The notes: generated by a model not told the origin, from the letters alone. A stretch of 48,631 nucleotides of DNA from an uncultured Gemmatimonadota bacterium (GCA_946479805.1 CAMLHP010000001.1:1-48631), one strand, 5' to 3'; counted from the stretch's first letter, positions 7,210-16,248 are shown. Program-made: numbers and translations.

Positions 7210-7773
7210 CTACCCGGCCAGCGGATTCCGGCGCACGCCCTGGGGCCGGTACTCGATCCGGTACGCCCGGAAGAATCCGAACGCGGTGGCGTCGTATCCG
7301 TTGATTCGCTCGTGCAGCGGCGCTGCCTTCGCGTTGCCATACCCGCGGACCTCCTCGCCCTTGCCCGGCTGGCCCATCGCCGAAAAGGTCGAGTCGCATG
7401 CGGTCAGCAGCCTGGGAAGGCTGTCCAGCCCGGCCAGCAGCCTCAGCTGCGCCTGCTCCTGGCGCCAGTCTATCGGCTTGGCCGCGACAACGCTGGCCCG
7501 GGTTGTGGCAACCACTGGTAGCGCCGCAGAGCAGCGCTTTGCCAGGTGACGCGACCTCGAAGACAGCGCCGCTGCGGATGATCGGCGCAGGTCCTGGCGC
7601 AGGCTCGAGATGGCGGCTGACACACTCGACAGTGAGTCCCGCATTTCGTAGAGCGACACGCGCACGGCCTCCAGTTCGGGCGCGAGCGCCTTCTCTGGAA
7701 GAATGACCGTTGCCTGGGCGGAGAGCGGAGCAGCTACGAACGACAGAAACAGCAGCATCGGGACAAGCTTCAT
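7210..7773 (-). CDS. Exported hypothetical protein
   Basis: 187 residues from ATG 7773. A signal peptide (residues 1-20, MKLVPMLLFLSFVAAPLSAQ) has the AQ end common in this window. The mature part has a helical, possibly coiled-coil stretch (about 30-75, LYEMRDSLSSVSAAISSLRQ) and a C-terminal region with GYDATAFGFFRAYRIEYRP. I do not recognise a family. Its ATG overlaps the TGA of the gene upstream (ATGA, 7770-7773), so the two are coupled. The TAG stop abuts the GGTAAGGC array. Confidence 0.7.
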   Translation of the reverse strand: MKLVPMLLFLSFVAAPLSAQATVILPEKALAPELEAVRVSLYEMRDSLSSVSAAISSLRQDLRRSSAAALSSRSRHLAKRCSAALPVVATTRASVVAAKPIDWRQEQAQLRLLAGLDSLPRLLTACDSTFSAMGQPGKGEEVRGYGNAKAAPLHERINGYDATAFGFFRAYRIEYRPQGVRRNPLAG

Positions 7774-8381
7774 GTCTCGGTTCCAACCTCGATGTAGCGC
7801 CACTCCGGCTCCTCGTCGGCCGAAAGGAAGAGAGCGCCGGCCGAACTGGCGGCGAACCATCCCCCGACCATCGCACAGGGCGGAGTAACGTGTTCCAGAA
7901 TGTGGCCGAACCACCGCCGGAGATGCCGAACCTCCGGACCTCGGCGACTGAGCAAGGCCATGAGTGAACCAGTGCCGGACGTGGCACGCAGAAAGTGCGC
8001 CACCGCGTGGGCCCGCTGGCTGAACTCCACGGCCTTCACTCCCGGTTCGTCGAACAGCACCGCACCCTCGAACACGTCCATCGGCGGAGCATCAAGCCGG
8101 GGGCCAAGATAGACGTAGCGCCGGCCGTCCTCCGCCTTCCGCTCGACCACCGCGGCCGCTGTCTCGCTGGTGAGCCGGGCGGCATGGACCATGTCCTCGT
8201 CCCGGAGTATCCCCACAGCTCCTGTCCACTCCAGGGCCGCCAGGGCGTTCTCCACCGGACAGCCGATTCCGTCGTCGAAGGCAAGGAGCCGGGGCGCTTC
8301 CCCGGCGCGGAGCACAAAATGGGCAAGCGCCTCGGCGCGGTCCGAGTAGCTGCGAATGACCAACAGGGCTGGGGCTGGCAT
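7770..8381 (-). CDS. Hypothetical cytoplasmic protein
   Basis: 203 residues starting at ATG 8381, no signal peptide. The start (PALLVIRSYSDRAEALAHFVL) and the alternating alpha/beta pattern could be a small Rossmann-like or roadblock-like fold, but no catalytic motif stands out and I do not recognise a family. Because it is coupled to the exported protein downstream by an ATGA overlap, the pair is probably a functional unit. The reading frame shows normal third-position GC use, so it is likely real. Confidence 0.65.
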   Translation of the reverse strand: MPAPALLVIRSYSDRAEALAHFVLRAGEAPRLLAFDDGIGCPVENALAALEWTGAVGILRDEDMVHAARLTSETAAAVVERKAEDGRRYVYLGPRLDAPPMDVFEGAVLFDEPGVKAVEFSQRAHAVAHFLRATSGTGSLMALLSRRGPEVRHLRRWFGHILEHVTPPCAMVGGWFAASSAGALFLSADEEPEWRYIEVGTET

Positions 8382-8440
8382 GCAGTAAATCTACCCCCAG
8401 AGCGCCGTTCTGGCACCGAGGCCGCCACCGCCCTCCCCAC

Positions 8441-8465
8441 CTTCTCACTTTTCACTTCTCACTTC
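8441..8465. repeat. Short tandem array of TTCTCACTT-type units
   Basis: Three to four degenerate copies of TTCTCACTT or TTTTCACTT in a row, 8 nt from the stop codon of the LVIVD protein gene (minus strand) and upstream of ATG 8381. Only one arm is present, so no hairpin is formed. It matches the stop-proximal position of the other arrays in the window. Confidence 0.6.
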
Positions 8466-8472
8466 CATCGCT

Positions 8473-10449
8473 TCAAGGAACCAATTCGCTCTTCCCCTCC
8501 ACCTTCACGATCCAGAGCCCGGAATTCATGTCGGGAGCGTAGATGTATCCGTCCCGGTAGATGGCTCCCCAGGTGTTCGGAGCGTTCGGGGTCATTCCCT
8601 TCGAGTCCGCGGTCACCACATGCGCGATCTCGCGACCCTGGGCCATCAGGTCGCCGCGCAGCTCGCCCGAGATGTCGAGGATCCGGAGTCCACCCTGATA
8701 GTCGCCCATGTATAGCGTATCGCCCGCCACCCACACGTTGTGGGCGCCGCCGTCCCTGGGCTCATACCAGGCCACTTCGCGGGGATTCTCGAGGTCCGAC
8801 ACATCCACCACATGCAGGCGGCCGTAGGCTCTTCCGAGACCAATCACTCCACTGCCCTGGGTGATGTTGGGGCGGGCGGAGAAGACCTCGTCTCCCACGA
8901 ACACGTACTTCCCGGAACGCCACGCAGTGTGGGTTCCCCGGATGAACCCGGGACCGCCCACCGCCTCCACCTCGCGATAGAGCGACTCGAGGTCGTACTT
9001 GAACTGGGAAACCAGCTGCGGGTCCGACGGACTGCCGCCCTTCATGCCGTTGCCGACGTCGAGGATTATCAGGCCATCATTCCAGTACGACAGGTAGGCG
9101 AGCCCATCCTGGACATCGATGTCATGCAGCATCCGCCCGGCTGAGGAACGCGGGGTCTCCCAGCGCGCGACCTGTCGTGGCTGCCGCGGGTCGCTGATGT
9201 CGATGACCCGCATGGAGCCGGTCGCGTCATCGGTGAGATAGACGTGGTCCTGGTAGATGAACGTGCTGTGCACCCCGCCGCTCACCGTTTCGGTGAAGTC
9301 GGCGATGGGCTCCGGGTGTGCCGGGTCCTCGAAAGACAGTACGACGATGCCGTTCTTCCTGGTGCTGGAGCCTTCGCGGGTCAGCACGCCGTAACGGCCG
9401 TCGGCCGTCGTCATGACGTCGTTGATGCCGCGGGCATCCACCACCACCGAATCGGTGATCACCGGCTTCGCAGGGTCCGCCAGGTCGATGGCATAGACCC
9501 TGTCACCCACCGTCGAGAGGTAGCCGTGGCGCCCGTCGGGATGGAGCCAGAACTCGGAGGCCATCAGCTTGATGGGCAGCCGTCCCACCAGCGTGGTGGG
9601 GCGCTGCACGTCGCGCTCCCGCACATCCATCACGGCTTCGGCAGTGCGCCCCGCGAAGCTGGCGGTGACACGGTAACTGCCCGGCTCGTAGGCCACGAAG
9701 AAACCGTCGTCATCCACCACCGCCGAGCCGCCCGAGACCAGCCATTCAGGCCGGGCCCCGGCGAGATGGCTCCGCCCTGCGAGGGCCGCGAACTTGAGCG
9801 GCACCACGTCCCCCGTCCGCACCGCCGTGTCGGCGGGAGTCACCCGCAACGACGTGACCGGGTTCTCCGCCACGGTCAGCGGCAGCGTGGTCGTGGCGCG
9901 GCCGCCGGTCGCGGTGAGGGTGGCCCGCCCCGGGCTGCCAGCGGTGATCCTCCCGGCAGCTCCCACCCGCACCACATCGGGATTGCTGCTGCGCCATTCG
10001 ACCTCGTCATGGCGGGCGTCGCCCGAGGCGCTGGTGACCGACGTCCGCAGTACCACAGACTGCCCGGCATACAACCGATCGATCACGGGTGATACGGCAA
10101 TGTGGGCTGCCGGACCGGGAAGAATCGTGATCCTGGCAAACTGGGTCGTAGGACGGCCGCCGGCACGCGGGCTCACCAGTGCCGCTGCCCTCATGGTCCC
10201 TACGGCTCCACCGGTCACCAGCCCGCCGGAATCGACCGATCCCTCGAAATTGCCGCCGGCGTGAAACCATCGCACCGTGACATCGGTGACCGGACGTCCG
10301 GCGCTGTCGAACGCCGCCGCCTTGAGCCTGAGTGTATCACCCACTTCCACCGCAACTTCGGCCGGTGTGACTTCAACCCGGGCGATGCTGGAGGTGGGCC
10401 GGGGCGGCGGTGATGGAACCTGCTGCAATGCGAGGAGCAGAACCAGCAT
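8473..10449 (-). CDS. Surface/exported protein with Big-type Ig-like domains and LVIVD beta-propeller
   Basis: 658 residues with a short N-terminal hydrophobic leader (MLVLLLALQQVPS). Residues about 24-280 form three bacterial Ig-like (Big_2) domains, each opening with a V-x-V-x-P type strand (VEVTPAEVAVEVGDTLRL, LRVTPADTAVRTGDVVPL) and with the S-N-P-D-V-V-R-V motif. Residues about 290-655 are LVIVD repeats (YAIDLADPAKPV, MRVIDISDPRQPRQV, LHVVDVSDLENPREV, LRILDISGELRGD) that build a propeller. Such proteins are adhesive or scaffold proteins outside the inner membrane, with no enzyme activity expected. Monocistronic by context. Confidence 0.85.
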   Translation of the reverse strand: MLVLLLALQQVPSPPPRPTSSIARVEVTPAEVAVEVGDTLRLKAAAFDSAGRPVTDVTVRWFHAGGNFEGSVDSGGLVTGGAVGTMRAAALVSPRAGGRPTTQFARITILPGPAAHIAVSPVIDRLYAGQSVVLRTSVTSASGDARHDEVEWRSSNPDVVRVGAAGRITAGSPGRATLTATGGRATTTLPLTVAENPVTSLRVTPADTAVRTGDVVPLKFAALAGRSHLAGARPEWLVSGGSAVVDDDGFFVAYEPGSYRVTASFAGRTAEAVMDVRERDVQRPTTLVGRLPIKLMASEFWLHPDGRHGYLSTVGDRVYAIDLADPAKPVITDSVVVDARGINDVMTTADGRYGVLTREGSSTRKNGIVVLSFEDPAHPEPIADFTETVSGGVHSTFIYQDHVYLTDDATGSMRVIDISDPRQPRQVARWETPRSSAGRMLHDIDVQDGLAYLSYWNDGLIILDVGNGMKGGSPSDPQLVSQFKYDLESLYREVEAVGGPGFIRGTHTAWRSGKYVFVGDEVFSARPNITQGSGVIGLGRAYGRLHVVDVSDLENPREVAWYEPRDGGAHNVWVAGDTLYMGDYQGGLRILDISGELRGDLMAQGREIAHVVTADSKGMTPNAPNTWGAIYRDGYIYAPDMNSGLWIVKVEGKSELVP

Positions 10450-10536
10450 GGGAGCCTCGTAGGAGGTGCGGGACGTCGTTGGATGCGCGCAGCCAATCTA
10501 GCGCCGCACCCCGGCGGCGATAGGTTGCATGCTCAC

Positions 10537-11064
10537 ATGACACTCGTGCTCGAGACCGCCGTCTACCAGTCGCCCATCGGGCCCCTCAGGCTGGTGGAAG
10601 AAGCCCGTGGCCCATTGGTGGTCGAGTACCCTGGCCGCTCCAACCGGGTGCGCTGGACCGTACGGGTAAGGGGAGCGACACCGGCCCTTGAGGTGCGCGA
10701 AGGCGGTTGCGACCGCACTCGCTCGCTGCTCGATGACTACTTCGATGGCAAGCCCAGGCCGTTCCGGTATCCCCAGCGACTCAGCCGATGGTTCGATCCT
10801 TCTCCGGCCATGGTCGCGGTGCATCGCGCCATTTGCCGAATCCCCTTCGGCGCCACCCGGTCATATGCGGACCTCGCTCGCCAGACCGGGCTGCACCCCC
10901 GGCTGGTGGGGCAGCTGGTTGGCGCCAACAACCTGGCCATCCTGGTCCCCTGCCACCGGGTGGTGGGAAGTCGGGGGGAGCTGGTGGGCTACGGCGGGGG
11001 CCTCAATCGGAAGCGCTGGCTACTGGCCCACGAGGAGCGCCACGCCAGGCTGGTGCTGCGCTGA
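10537..11064 (+). CDS. ogt: Methylated-DNA--protein-cysteine methyltransferase (Ogt type)
   Basis: 175 residues from ATG 10537; an in-frame ATG at 10483 is less likely. The C-terminal domain holds the active-site motif PCHRVV with the alkyl-acceptor Cys, preceded by the DNA-binding helix (YADLARQTGLHPRLVGQLVGANN) and followed by YGGGLNRKRWLL. The protein repairs O6-alkylguanine by irreversible transfer to that Cys. The N-terminal part is short and divergent, with no Ada metal-binding Cys set, so this is the stand-alone Ogt form. It lies between the LVIVD gene (divergent) and the cold-shock gene leader. Confidence 0.9.
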   Translation: MTLVLETAVYQSPIGPLRLVEEARGPLVVEYPGRSNRVRWTVRVRGATPALEVREGGCDRTRSLLDDYFDGKPRPFRYPQRLSRWFDPSPAMVAVHRAICRIPFGATRSYADLARQTGLHPRLVGQLVGANNLAILVPCHRVVGSRGELVGYGGGLNRKRWLLAHEERHARLVLR

Positions 11065-11185
11065 ACTCGGGTTCCGGAGGCAAGCCGGTGGACGACCGGG
11101 GTGCTGTTGCAGGACTGTGGCGCTTGTCCGGAGGCAGCACCCCCGTCGGCCGTCGGCGAGCAGACCACCTGTGGGGCGGCACATA

Positions 11186-11300
11186 TTGACAGTCGGGAAT
11201 TCCGGCACGACCTTAGACCATGCGTCCGCAGTTCCCAACCGAAACGAGCTCGGCATAGCGCAGGCCGTTCGGAGCCGCCAAGGCCCCGGGCGGTTTTTTT
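11186..11300 (+). promoter_or_regulatory. Cold-shock gene leader: TTGACA box and Rho-independent terminator (possible attenuator or small RNA)
   Basis: An exact TTGACA (11186-11191) has no clear -10 at the right distance. About 80-90 nt further, CCGCC (11275-11279) pairs with GGCGG (11289-11293) and is followed by seven T (11294-11300). The segment could encode a short RNA or a leader that terminates before the cold-shock gene. A later segment, CCACCCGGGCC (11307-11317), could pair with the 3' half of the terminator stem and act as antiterminator. A further hairpin GGAGCG/CGCTCC lies at 11329-11343. Confidence 0.45.
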
Positions 11301-11364
11301 GTCGGCCACCCGGGCCGGCACGTAGAACGGAGCGTAACGCTCCCGCACAGTAGAGGCTTCCGAA

Positions 11365-11565
11365 ATGGCGAAGGGCACGGTCAAGTGGTTCAATGACGCG
11401 AAAGGCTTCGGCTTCATCGCGCAGGAGGGCGGCAAGGATGTCTTTGTGCACCACACCGCCATCTCCATGGACGGCTTCCGGTCGCTGGCTGAAGGCGACA
11501 CGGTCGAGTTCGACATCGTGGAAGGCCCCAAGGGCCTTCAGGCGGCGAACGTCCGAAAGGCGTAG
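11365..11565 (+). CDS. Cold-shock domain protein (CspA family)
   Basis: 66 residues, the standard CspA length. RNP1 KGFGFI (residues 13-18) and RNP2 DVFVHH (about 25-30) are intact, as is the opening [11 protein letters not shown]. It binds single-stranded RNA or DNA as a chaperone and melts mRNA structure. AGAGG lies 9-10 nt before ATG. The gene has an about 300-nt upstream gap with an internal terminator, consistent with leader control of the kind seen in cold-shock genes, and is closed by a hairpin at 11587-11616. Confidence 0.95.
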   Translation: MAKGTVKWFNDAKGFGFIAQEGGKDVFVHHTAISMDGFRSLAEGDTVEFDIVEGPKGLQAANVRKA

Positions 11566-11586
11566 CTGTAGCCCTGCGCCATCTAC

Positions 11587-11616
11587 CACCGCGCCCGGCC
11601 CTCGCCGGGCGCGGTG
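11587..11616 (+). terminator. Terminator hairpin after the cold-shock gene
   Basis: A perfect 12-bp stem, CACCGCGCCCGG (11587-11598) with CCGGGCGCGGTG (11605-11616), 6-nt loop, then TCGTTCTTG. It is 21 nt after the stop codon. Confidence 0.75.
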
Positions 11617-11661
11617 TCGTTCTTGCGGATGTACCGGCCAACCCCGGAAGGATTGAACCTG

Positions 11662-12231
11662 ATGACCGGCTTTCCCCACTTGCTGCGAGCCTGTGCCGCC
11701 GCCTCGCTGCTGGCCCTCGCCGCATTGGCTTTTTACGTACCAGGCGCCTCCGCGCAAGCGTCTGCAGCCGGACCTAGCGCCCTGCAGTTCCTTGGCTTCC
11801 GTGCCGGCGCACCCCTGGCCGACATCTCCACCCAGATGCGGACTCTCGGCGGGACGCCACTTCGGTGCGACCGTGCAAAGGCTGACCGCCGGCTGCAGGA
11901 GTGCCGCGGCACGGTGCGGGACCCGCAGCACGGCGGCAACGTTCGGGTGTGGCTTTCGGCCATCGACTCGACGGCCGCGATCCTCACCCTGAGCGCCGAC
12001 GTCGCTCCCGACCAGCTCGACCGCTGGCGGGCCGGGCTGGAGCAGGAGTACGGCCGGGTAGGGGCCAAGGTCCAAGGCCCCCAGTGGATGATGCAGTGGG
12101 TCCGCGACGGCCGCATGGTTCGGCTCACCTGGCGGGTCAACCGGGATGAGCGGATCGCCTCCGTCAGCCTGGTGGATGGCCAGGTGCTCGACGGCTGGGG
12201 CAACAACCGCCGCGAAGCCAGGGGCGGATGA
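11662..12231 (+). CDS. Exported hypothetical protein
   Basis: 189 residues from ATG 11662, with a GGAAGGAT stretch about 10 nt upstream. The frame is open back to 11614, but that part overlaps the terminator. A signal peptide ends near AQASA (hydrophobic core LLALAALAFYVP). The mature part begins LQFLGFRAGAPLADISTQM and has two Cys (RCDRAKADRRLQEC) that may form a disulphide. A pattern of a short N-terminal helix and about five strands is plausible. I do not recognise a family. It stands alone between the cold-shock terminator and a repeat array. Confidence 0.7.
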   Translation: MTGFPHLLRACAAASLLALAALAFYVPGASAQASAAGPSALQFLGFRAGAPLADISTQMRTLGGTPLRCDRAKADRRLQECRGTVRDPQHGGNVRVWLSAIDSTAAILTLSADVAPDQLDRWRAGLEQEYGRVGAKVQGPQWMMQWVRDGRMVRLTWRVNRDERIASVSLVDGQVLDGWGNNRREARGG

Positions 12232-12240
12232 CGCCGGAAC

Positions 12241-12321
12241 CGCAAAAGCGGAACAGCAACTGCGGAACTGCAACTGCGTGAACGGGCCGCCCGTTCACGC
12301 TTCTGCTTTTCCCGTTCACGC
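12241..12321. repeat. Array of GCGGAAC and CCCGTTCACGC units with hairpin
   Basis: Degenerate copies of GCGGAAC/GCAACT (12247-12279) run into a perfect 11-bp stem, GCGTGAACGGG (12276-12286) with CCCGTTCACGC (12290-12300), 3-nt loop. A second CCCGTTCACGC follows at 12311-12321. It begins 10 nt after the stop codon of the preceding gene and could terminate its transcript. Confidence 0.7.
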
Positions 12322-12425
12322 TGTTGACTGGCGAGGCGCTTGCCGTTTTCCCCGCAGTTTCGTAACTATCTGCACTCCCCCCGCACTCAGCTCGCGCCCT
12401 CCATGGGCGCTTCGGAGACGCGCCT

Positions 12426-13541
12426 GTGAGCAGGCACGCACGCCTCGGATCGCTCGCCATCCTCTTGCTCTCCGCCTGCGGCTCGGGGAGCGACCCCATC
12501 TACATAGGCCTCGCCGGCGCCTTCGACGACCCCGTGGGGCGCCCGATGACGCTGGGCGCACAGCTGGCGGTGGACGAAATCAACTCCGCAGGGGGCATCA
12601 ACGGTCGCCCGCTCGCGCTGCTCGAGCGCAACGACTACGGAGATCCTGACAGCGCAGTCATGGTGGCCATAGACCTCTACGCCAGCGAAGCGGTGGCGGT
12701 GGTGGGTCACCTCTACTCAGGCACCACGCTGGCCGCGTCCCCGGTGTACAACAGTGGCTCCACGCCCATCGTTGCCATCTCGCCCTCCTCATCCTCTCCC
12801 GACGTGACAGAGATGGGGCCCTACACCTTCAGGATGTGCCCCAGCGACGAGCAGCATGGCGAAACCCTCGCCGCCTGGATTCGCGAGCGGCTGGGACTCC
12901 GTTATGGCTCGGTCTTCTACCTCAACGACGGGTATGGCAGGGGTGTACGGCAGCGGTTCGCCGCCGAGTTCGTGCGCCGCGGCGGAGTGCTCGGTGCAGT
13001 GGCGCCCTACCTCGGGGACTCACCCGACGTGAGCGCGTACATGGACCGCCTCGCCCAGGACAGCGCGTCGCAGTTCATGATGGTGGCCGGCAACCTCAGC
13101 GAGGCGGAAGCGATCCTGCGGCAGGCCCGCGCCCGTGGCATCACCCTGCCACTTCTCGGAGCCGACGGCCTGGAGGGAATCGAGGGTTCGGGTCCGCTGG
13201 CGGAGGGCGTGTACGAGACGCTGGCATACCTCCCTCAACTGGATCGGCCCGGCAACCAGCGGTTCGTGGCCAGCTATGCCGAGCGCTATCCCGACGAGCC
13301 GCCACCCAACCAGCCCGCTGCAGCCAGCTACGACGCCATTCACCTGCTCAAGCGCGTGATGGAGGAGCGTGGTATCGAGCGGGAGCAGATCCGCCAGGGG
13401 CTCGAGGCAGTGGATGTCGAGGAGCCGTTTGAGGGCGTCACCGGACAGATTGCGTTCGATGCCAATGGCGACGTGCCGACCCGTGAGGTCTACGTGGCGG
13501 TGGTCCGCAACGGCGCGCTTCGGCTGGCGGGGGGCCAGTGA
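12426..13541 (+). CDS. Substrate-binding lipoprotein, branched-chain amino acid / type 1 periplasmic binding protein family
   Basis: 371 residues from GTG 12426, with GGAG 8 nt upstream. A lipoprotein signal ends in LLSAC (Cys near residue 18). The mature part has the LivJ/ANF-receptor two-lobe layout: [29 protein letters not shown], then [17 protein letters not shown], the SSSSPDVTE loop, and [11 protein letters not shown] near the end. No ABC permease or ATPase lies nearby. Instead the stop overlaps the start of a chemoreceptor gene by 4 nt. I infer that this protein presents its ligand to that receptor rather than to a transporter. The ligand is unknown. Confidence 0.85.
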   Translation: MSRHARLGSLAILLLSACGSGSDPIYIGLAGAFDDPVGRPMTLGAQLAVDEINSAGGINGRPLALLERNDYGDPDSAVMVAIDLYASEAVAVVGHLYSGTTLAASPVYNSGSTPIVAISPSSSSPDVTEMGPYTFRMCPSDEQHGETLAAWIRERLGLRYGSVFYLNDGYGRGVRQRFAAEFVRRGGVLGAVAPYLGDSPDVSAYMDRLAQDSASQFMMVAGNLSEAEAILRQARARGITLPLLGADGLEGIEGSGPLAEGVYETLAYLPQLDRPGNQRFVASYAERYPDEPPPNQPAAASYDAIHLLKRVMEERGIEREQIRQGLEAVDVEEPFEGVTGQIAFDANGDVPTREVYVAVVRNGALRLAGGQ

Positions 13542-15232
13542 TCTCGCTCCGGAGCCTCAGGGGAAAGATCATCGCCACGATGGTGCTGCTCATCATGCTG
13601 GTGCTGGTCATCGCTGTGATAGGGGTGAACGCCATCAGCCAGCTGGACCGGTCGGTGGGACGGGAGCTGGAAAGCGTGGTGGAGGGCAGCTCACTGGGGA
13701 CCGCGCTGGTGGGAGCCGCAACCGCCGAGATCCGGGCTGGCGAGCAGTACCTCATGCGGCCGTCACCGGACCTGGTGGACGACTTCATCAATGCCGGTGA
13801 TTCCTCCTACTCCTTCCAGCGGCGCTATCGCGAGCTGAGCGGGCTCAGCACCGCCGACCGGGTCCGCCTCAACCGCATCGCCTCCACCCAGGCCGCCATC
13901 GAGGTCCACTACGCACGGGCCCATGCGCTGGCTGACCTTGGCAGGACCGAAGAAGCCTCCCGCTCGGCGGAGGCTGCCCGCCTCCCCAGTGATTCCCTCA
14001 TCGCCGACGTGCGTGCCCTCACTACTGCCCAGGTGGTTCACGCACGGGAGCGCGCCAGGGACCTGGCGGAGCAGGCCGCCCGCCGCCGCAACGCGCTCTG
14101 GTTGCTCTTCGGGGTTGTGCTTCTGATTGGAGTCGCGGCATCGGCCGGCGCCGTTCGCACCGTCGATCGCCCGCTGCGCCAGCTGGTGGAGGCCGCAGAC
14201 CGGTTTGGCTCGGGCGACCTGCGACCGGTCCAGCTGGACGCCATGCCCACCGAGCTGGGCCGCCTGGCACTGGCCATGGAGCACATGGGCGCCCGCCTGC
14301 GCGATGTGGTCGGTTCGGTATCCCGGGAAGCCGAGGACATTTCCTCCCGCGCCACCGACTTCAGCGCGATGAGCGAAGAGCTGGCAGCGTCGAGCGGCGA
14401 AATCTCGACCGCCATGGTTCGGGTGGCCGGCAGCGCCGAGCAGCAGCGCACCGGCATGGACCAGGCGGGGATCCTGCTCGAGGAACTGCGCGACGCCGCT
14501 TCGCTCAATGCCGAAGCAGCCGGCAAGGTGGTCGCCCTGGGTGAGCATATCCGCGGCCTGGCCGCGGCCCACCGGGCCGACGTCGAAAACGCCGGGCGCA
14601 CCCTGCTCGACGTGCGCGAGGTGGTTCAGACATCAGCGTCGCAGGTGCAGGAGCTCGCCAAGCTCAGTGAAGCCATCACCGACTTCATCGACCTCATCAA
14701 GCAGATTTCATCTCAGACCAACTTGCTGGCGCTGAATGCCGCGATCGAGGCCGCGCGTGCAGGCGAGCACGGCCGCGGCTTTGCCGTTGTGGCCGAGGAA
14801 GTGCGGCGGCTGGCCGACTCGAGCGCGCACGCTGCCGAGAACGTCACCAAGACCGTGGAGTTCATCCGGCGGCAGGTGCGCGAAGTCTCCGCCACGATGG
14901 AGACTGGCTCGGCAAAGGTGGGGGGCGTCGAGGGTGTCGCACATGCGGCGGCCAGCGCCCTCAATGACATCGCGCGAGCGGTGGAGGATGTGCACTCCGC
15001 TGCGAGCCAGGTGGCCCGCGAGGCCGACGCCAACCGGAAGATCGTGGATGCCCTGGGAGAGCGTACCAATCAGGTGGCGCAGAGTGCCAACGAACACGCC
15101 GCCGCCAGTCAGGAGGTGACGGCGGCGGCGGAAGAACAAAGTGCCAGTACCGAGGAGATGGCGTCGTCCGCCGGTGAGCTCCTGCACGGCGCCCACCGGC
15201 TGACAGCCGCCATCCGCGACTTCAAGACCTGA
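13538..15232 (+). CDS. Methyl-accepting chemotaxis protein
   Basis: 564 residues from GTG 13538, which overlaps the binding-protein stop. TM1 is at about 11-34. A periplasmic helical bundle of about 150 residues follows, then TM2 at about 185-207, HAMP to about 262 and a long signalling domain. The hairpin tip is intact ([20 protein letters not shown] near residue 393, then [15 protein letters not shown]). Gln/Glu/Ala-rich helices flank it as methylation sites. No C-terminal CheR/CheB pentapeptide is present. The small sensor domain fits a four-helix bundle that could dock the lipoprotein encoded just upstream. No che genes are in the window. Confidence 0.92.
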   Translation: MISLRSLRGKIIATMVLLIMLVLVIAVIGVNAISQLDRSVGRELESVVEGSSLGTALVGAATAEIRAGEQYLMRPSPDLVDDFINAGDSSYSFQRRYRELSGLSTADRVRLNRIASTQAAIEVHYARAHALADLGRTEEASRSAEAARLPSDSLIADVRALTTAQVVHARERARDLAEQAARRRNALWLLFGVVLLIGVAASAGAVRTVDRPLRQLVEAADRFGSGDLRPVQLDAMPTELGRLALAMEHMGARLRDVVGSVSREAEDISSRATDFSAMSEELAASSGEISTAMVRVAGSAEQQRTGMDQAGILLEELRDAASLNAEAAGKVVALGEHIRGLAAAHRADVENAGRTLLDVREVVQTSASQVQELAKLSEAITDFIDLIKQISSQTNLLALNAAIEAARAGEHGRGFAVVAEEVRRLADSSAHAAENVTKTVEFIRRQVREVSATMETGSAKVGGVEGVAHAAASALNDIARAVEDVHSAASQVAREADANRKIVDALGERTNQVAQSANEHAAASQEVTAAAEEQSASTEEMASSAGELLHGAHRLTAAIRDFKT

Positions 15233-15241
15233 GGATGGGCT

Positions 15242-15643
15242 TCAGCGCTTGCGGGCGGGACGCGCCGGCTTCTTGACCGGCCGCGCCGCCTTTTTCGCCC
15301 TGACTGGGGCCCTGGGCTTTGCGGCCGCCTTGCGGGCAGTGGATTTCGCCGAACGCGCAGCCTTTGCGGCCGGGGTCGACTTGGCTGCCGCACGGTCAAT
15401 CCGCTTCTGGTGGGCCGCCTGCACGTCCTCCAGCACCCGGTCGGATTCATCCTGCGTCATGAGGCTCCGGCGCACCGCGAACTGAAGCAACTCCTCCGAG
15501 TCCCCAGGACGAAACTCCTCCAGCCGGGCCGCAGCCCGCGACAGGTGCACAATCGCATCAGCCACCGGGCTGCGCAGCACCTGCGCGATGCCCGGCAAGG
15601 TCTCCATCAGCGACGATATCTGCGTGCCACCAAGTTCGGCCAC
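15242..15643 (-). CDS. Small protein with histone H1-like basic C-terminal tail
   Basis: 133 residues from a GTG start preceded by GGGAGG. Residues 1-85 form an acidic-to-neutral helical domain (SSLMETLPGIAQVLRSPVAD). Residues 86-133 are almost only K, A, P and R in AAK/KKPARPA repeats, like eukaryotic H1 tails and bacterial AlgP/Hc1-type proteins. The tail should bind DNA or another polyanion. The first part is conserved-looking but I do not recognise it. It is convergent with the chemoreceptor gene (9-bp gap). Possibly a nucleoid-associated protein, which is inference from composition only. Confidence 0.75.
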   Translation of the reverse strand: MAELGGTQISSLMETLPGIAQVLRSPVADAIVHLSRAAARLEEFRPGDSEELLQFAVRRSLMTQDESDRVLEDVQAAHQKRIDRAAAKSTPAAKAARSAKSTARKAAAKPRAPVRAKKAARPVKKPARPARKR

Positions 15644-15711
15644 GGGGCCCTCCCTGAGCCAGAGATCAGGTCAAACGGCCCGCAACCTAACTGCCAAGCG
15701 CTATATTCGTC

Positions 15712-15792
15712 TAGTAGTAGTTCATACTACTAACTATTAAGCAACTCCTAGCCCCTTATCCCCTGGCCCCTGATCCCTGATCCCTGATCCCT
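15712..15792. repeat. Hairpin TAGTAGTA/TACTACTA plus tandem TGATCCC array
   Basis: TAGTAGTA (15712-15719) pairs with TACTACTA (15725-15732). It is followed by degenerate CCCCT units and three perfect tandem 7-mers (TGATCCC, about 15770-15790) that run up to the stop codon of the cupredoxin gene (15791-15793, minus strand). Same stop-proximal placement as the other arrays, but with its own unit sequence. Confidence 0.65.
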
Positions 15793-16192
15793 ATTCAACC
15801 ACCAACCATCCCGCCTCGTCGTATGCCCGGTGCGGTAGGCAGAAGAACCGGTAACGCCCGGCCGGCAGGCTTGCCGGGATAGTGATCCGGTACTCGCGAC
15901 CGGCCGTGAACAGCGGTCCGGCCAGGTCGCCCACCCGGTTGGGCATTGCCGAATTGAGAGCCCGCCGGGCCTCCGGTGAAAGCGTCCTTTCGAATGACAC
16001 CGCGTGATTCGCGCCCTCGGATCCGCGGAAGACCAGGACATCGCCAGCCTTGGCCGTGACGGTCTCCGGACTGTAGCTGAATGACTCTTCGTCCTCGTCC
16101 GCCCTGGTCTCTATCACATGACGTTGCTGGGCCTGCACCACGCCCGGGCACAGCGCGCAGGCGAAAAGGGCAGCAGCGATGAATGTGCGCAT
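15791..16192 (-). CDS. Exported plastocyanin/azurin-like cupredoxin
   Basis: 133 residues from ATG 16192; the longer frame is rejected because the ATG begins a proper signal peptide (MRTFIAAALFACALCPGVVQAQ). The mature protein shows the cupredoxin order: first Cu ligand His in ANHAVSF, then FFCLPH with ligand Cys and second His near the C-terminus. The axial Met normally found a few residues after that His is absent (the stretch reads RAYDEAGWLVVE). So the site may have altered redox potential or a Gln/Glu axial ligand. It is probably a periplasmic electron carrier or copper binder. It is divergent from the zinc-ribbon protein. Confidence 0.8.
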   Translation of the reverse strand: MRTFIAAALFACALCPGVVQAQQRHVIETRADEDEESFSYSPETVTAKAGDVLVFRGSEGANHAVSFERTLSPEARRALNSAMPNRVGDLAGPLFTAGREYRITIPASLPAGRYRFFCLPHRAYDEAGWLVVE

Positions 16193-16248
16193 GGGCCTCC
16201 TGGCTCTGCAGTCTATCGGGCCGGCCAATCCGGCCCTACATTGAAAAG

